The notes below the pieces were generated by a model that had not been told where the DNA came from, searched no databases, and was given only the letters and a program-made list of their open reading frames with translations. From Pseudomonadota bacterium (GTDB lineage: Bacteria; Pseudomonadota; Alphaproteobacteria; Rhizobiales; Afifellaceae), in the NCBI GenBank assembly GCA_023417735.1, contig JAEZEK010000187.1:1-6549 (forward strand): a stretch of 6,549 nt of DNA, read 5' to 3'. The position numbers were made by a program, and so were the translations under genes. Positions 5,033 to 6,549 of the stretch are shown in pieces; the stretch's first letter is position 1, and each line of letters begins with the position of its first letter.

Positions 5033-6549
5033 ATGGCAGTGGAACGCAGGCCGGTCGCCTTCGGCGACAAGCGCGGCTGGATCGAGGCCCTCAAGGCGGC
5101 GGGCGAGCTGCGGGAGGTCGACGCCGAGGTCGATTGGAACTGCGAGATCGGGACGATCATGCGCCTCGCCCAGGGCGCCGGCGACGGCCCCGCGCTGATG
5201 TTCAACAACATCAAGGACTACAACGGCCCCGCCAGCCGCTGCCGCCGCATCTTCGGCGGCGGCCTCGGCTCCTACGGCCGGCTCGCCATGATGCTCGGGC
5301 TGCCGAAGGACACGCATCCCCGCGAGCTCGTGAAGCTTGCGCGCACCATCACGCAGGAGCGCCTGCCGCCGGTCCAGGTGGACACCGGACCCGTCAAGGA
5401 GAACATCGTCCTCGGCGACGACATCGACCTCTACGACTTTCCGAGCCCGCACTGGAACAAGGTCGACGGCGGCCGCTACGTCATCACCTATGCCGGCTGC
5501 GTGACGCGCCACCCGGTCACCGGCGTGATGAATGTCGGCATCTACCGCGGCATGGTGGCGAGCCGGAACGAGATCCCCATCCTGCTCTGGCGGGCGCAGA
5601 ACATCGGCCACCATTTCACGGCCTACGAGCAGGCCGGCATCAAGGAGATGCCGATCGCCTTCGTCATCGGCTGGGAGCCGGTCATGGGTTTCTGCGCGGG
5701 GCAGCCGATCCCGGCGGGCGTCTGCGAGTACGATGTGATGGGGGCGATGCGGGGCAAGCCGGTCGAGCTCGTCAAGTGTGAGACGGTCGACCTCGAAGTC
5801 CCGGCCGGCGCCGAGATCGTCATCGAGGGCGTGATCAGCACGGACCCCAAGGACTTCGTGATGGAGGGGCCGTTCGCCGAGTTCACCGGCTACGTCGCCG
5901 GCGACCGCTCGCCGAAGCCGACCTGTCGCGTGACCTGCATCACGCATCGCGACGACCCGATCCTGCGCGGGACGATCGAGGGATCGCTGCCCGGCAGCTT
6001 CTCGGAGAACGCGATCTGCAGCTCGGTCATGCGCTCGGCGACGGCGTGGAACGTGCTCGACCGCGCCGGCGTGCCCGGCGTCACGGACGTGTTCTGCCCG
6101 CCGGTCCATGCCGGCATCAACCTGCTCGTCCAGATCAAACAGACCTACCGCAACCAGGCCAAGCAGGTGGCGAACGCCATCTGGGGCTCCTCGGCCGCCC
6201 ATGTGCGCTACAAGCACGTGACCGTCGTCGACGACGACATCGACATCCACGACTATGCGGCCGTCGACTGGGCGATCGCCTATCGTGTGAACGCCGGCGA
6301 GGACGACGTCATCATCATGCCGTCGACCTTCGGCGCGGGCCTCGACCCCTCGACCCGCCGCCGCGACCGGAACGCCGCGCTGTTCGGCACCGGCAAGTGG
6401 AACCGGGTGCTCATCGACGCGACGATCAACCTCGACTACGACCCCGATCCCGATCTCGGCGGCGCGCGGTTTCCGCCGACGGTATGGCCGTCGCAGGAGG
6501 ACCAGGACCGCGTGCTGGCCCGCTGGGAGGAGCTCGGGCTGGGCGAGCC
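5033..6549 (+). CDS. UbiD-family prenylated-FMN-dependent (de)carboxylase (3' partial)
   Basis: The frame runs open from ATG 5033 to the window end, 505 full codons, already the length of most UbiD-family enzymes, so only a short tail should be missing. These cytoplasmic enzymes use prenylated FMN, supplied by a UbiX-type prenyltransferase, to remove or add a carboxyl group on aromatic or alpha,beta-unsaturated acids. Visible hallmarks: 'NVGIYR' (167-172), 'CEYDVMGAM' (231-239), 'ELVKCETVDLEVPAGAEIV' (245-263), 'EGPFAEFTGY' (278-287) and 'DDDIDIHDYAAVDWAIAYR' (400-418). R172, E278 and E283 match the Arg-Glu-Glu catalytic set of Fdc1 (R173, E277, E282), with the same 5-residue spacing. N167 and E232 match two metal/cofactor ligands, but the third, His191 in Fdc1, falls on N190 ('WRAQNIGHH'). 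It follows the cyclodeaminase-like gene by 26 bases and is probably in the same operon. A role in ubiquinone synthesis is unlikely given the transporter neighbours. No ubiX-like gene is in the window. Confidence 0.94.
   Translation, partial: MAVERRPVAFGDKRGWIEALKAAGELREVDAEVDWNCEIGTIMRLAQGAGDGPALMFNNIKDYNGPASRCRRIFGGGLGSYGRLAMMLGLPKDTHPRELVKLARTITQERLPPVQVDTGPVKENIVLGDDIDLYDFPSPHWNKVDGGRYVITYAGCVTRHPVTGVMNVGIYRGMVASRNEIPILLWRAQNIGHHFTAYEQAGIKEMPIAFVIGWEPVMGFCAGQPIPAGVCEYDVMGAMRGKPVELVKCETVDLEVPAGAEIVIEGVISTDPKDFVMEGPFAEFTGYVAGDRSPKPTCRVTCITHRDDPILRGTIEGSLPGSFSENAICSSVMRSATAWNVLDRAGVPGVTDVFCPPVHAGINLLVQIKQTYRNQAKQVANAIWGSSAAHVRYKHVTVVDDDIDIHDYAAVDWAIAYRVNAGEDDVIIMPSTFGAGLDPSTRRRDRNAALFGTGKWNRVLIDATINLDYDPDPDLGGARFPPTVWPSQEDQDRVLARWEELGLGE

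Noticed and set aside
5027..6250. A 407-codon open frame on the - strand.
   Set aside because: It lies opposite the UbiD-family gene, is rich in Asp, Arg, Ala and His, and has no family features. It is a codon-bias shadow.

Overview
The window is GC-rich, with G or C in most third codon positions. Every supported gene lies on the + strand in one tightly packed array. Base composition, TTT-type transporter genes and the catabolic neighbours fit a proteobacterium, most likely an alphaproteobacterium (Hyphomicrobiales/Rhodospirillales type). No marker gene is present, so this is an inference from style only.

Layout: (1) bases 1-854 hold the 3' part of an ABC-transporter periplasmic binding protein of the NMT1/SsuA/ThiY class, cut by the window start. 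(2) 889-1875 is a TctC/Bug-type periplasmic solute-binding protein with a clear signal peptide. (3) A 91-base gap carries two strong GC-rich hairpins. (4) 1967-2413 is TctB, the small membrane subunit, and 2404-3945 is TctA, the large membrane subunit; they overlap by 10 bases. Genes 2 and 4 make a complete tripartite tricarboxylate transporter (TTT). (5) 3942-5006 is an ornithine cyclodeaminase/mu-crystallin family protein that starts with GTG inside the tctA stop (4-base overlap). (6) 5033-6549 is a UbiD-family prenylated-FMN decarboxylase, open at the window end after 505 codons and therefore almost complete.

How they may work together: the TctC protein would capture a carboxylate in the periplasm, TctB/TctA would carry it across the inner membrane, and the UbiD-family enzyme would remove (or reversibly add) a carboxyl group on an unsaturated or aromatic substrate. 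The cyclodeaminase-like NAD(P)-binding protein may reduce or oxidise an imine or keto intermediate. The upstream ABC binding protein suggests that a second uptake system belongs to the same or an adjacent operon. No promoter, terminator, RNA gene, mobile element or CRISPR array is visible.

Most unusual points: the UbiD-family protein appears to have Asn where characterised relatives place a metal-binding His. The cyclodeaminase-like protein lacks the catalytic Lys and Asp of true ornithine cyclodeaminase and has an extra His-rich loop. Together these point to a carboxylate pathway whose substrate cannot be named from sequence.
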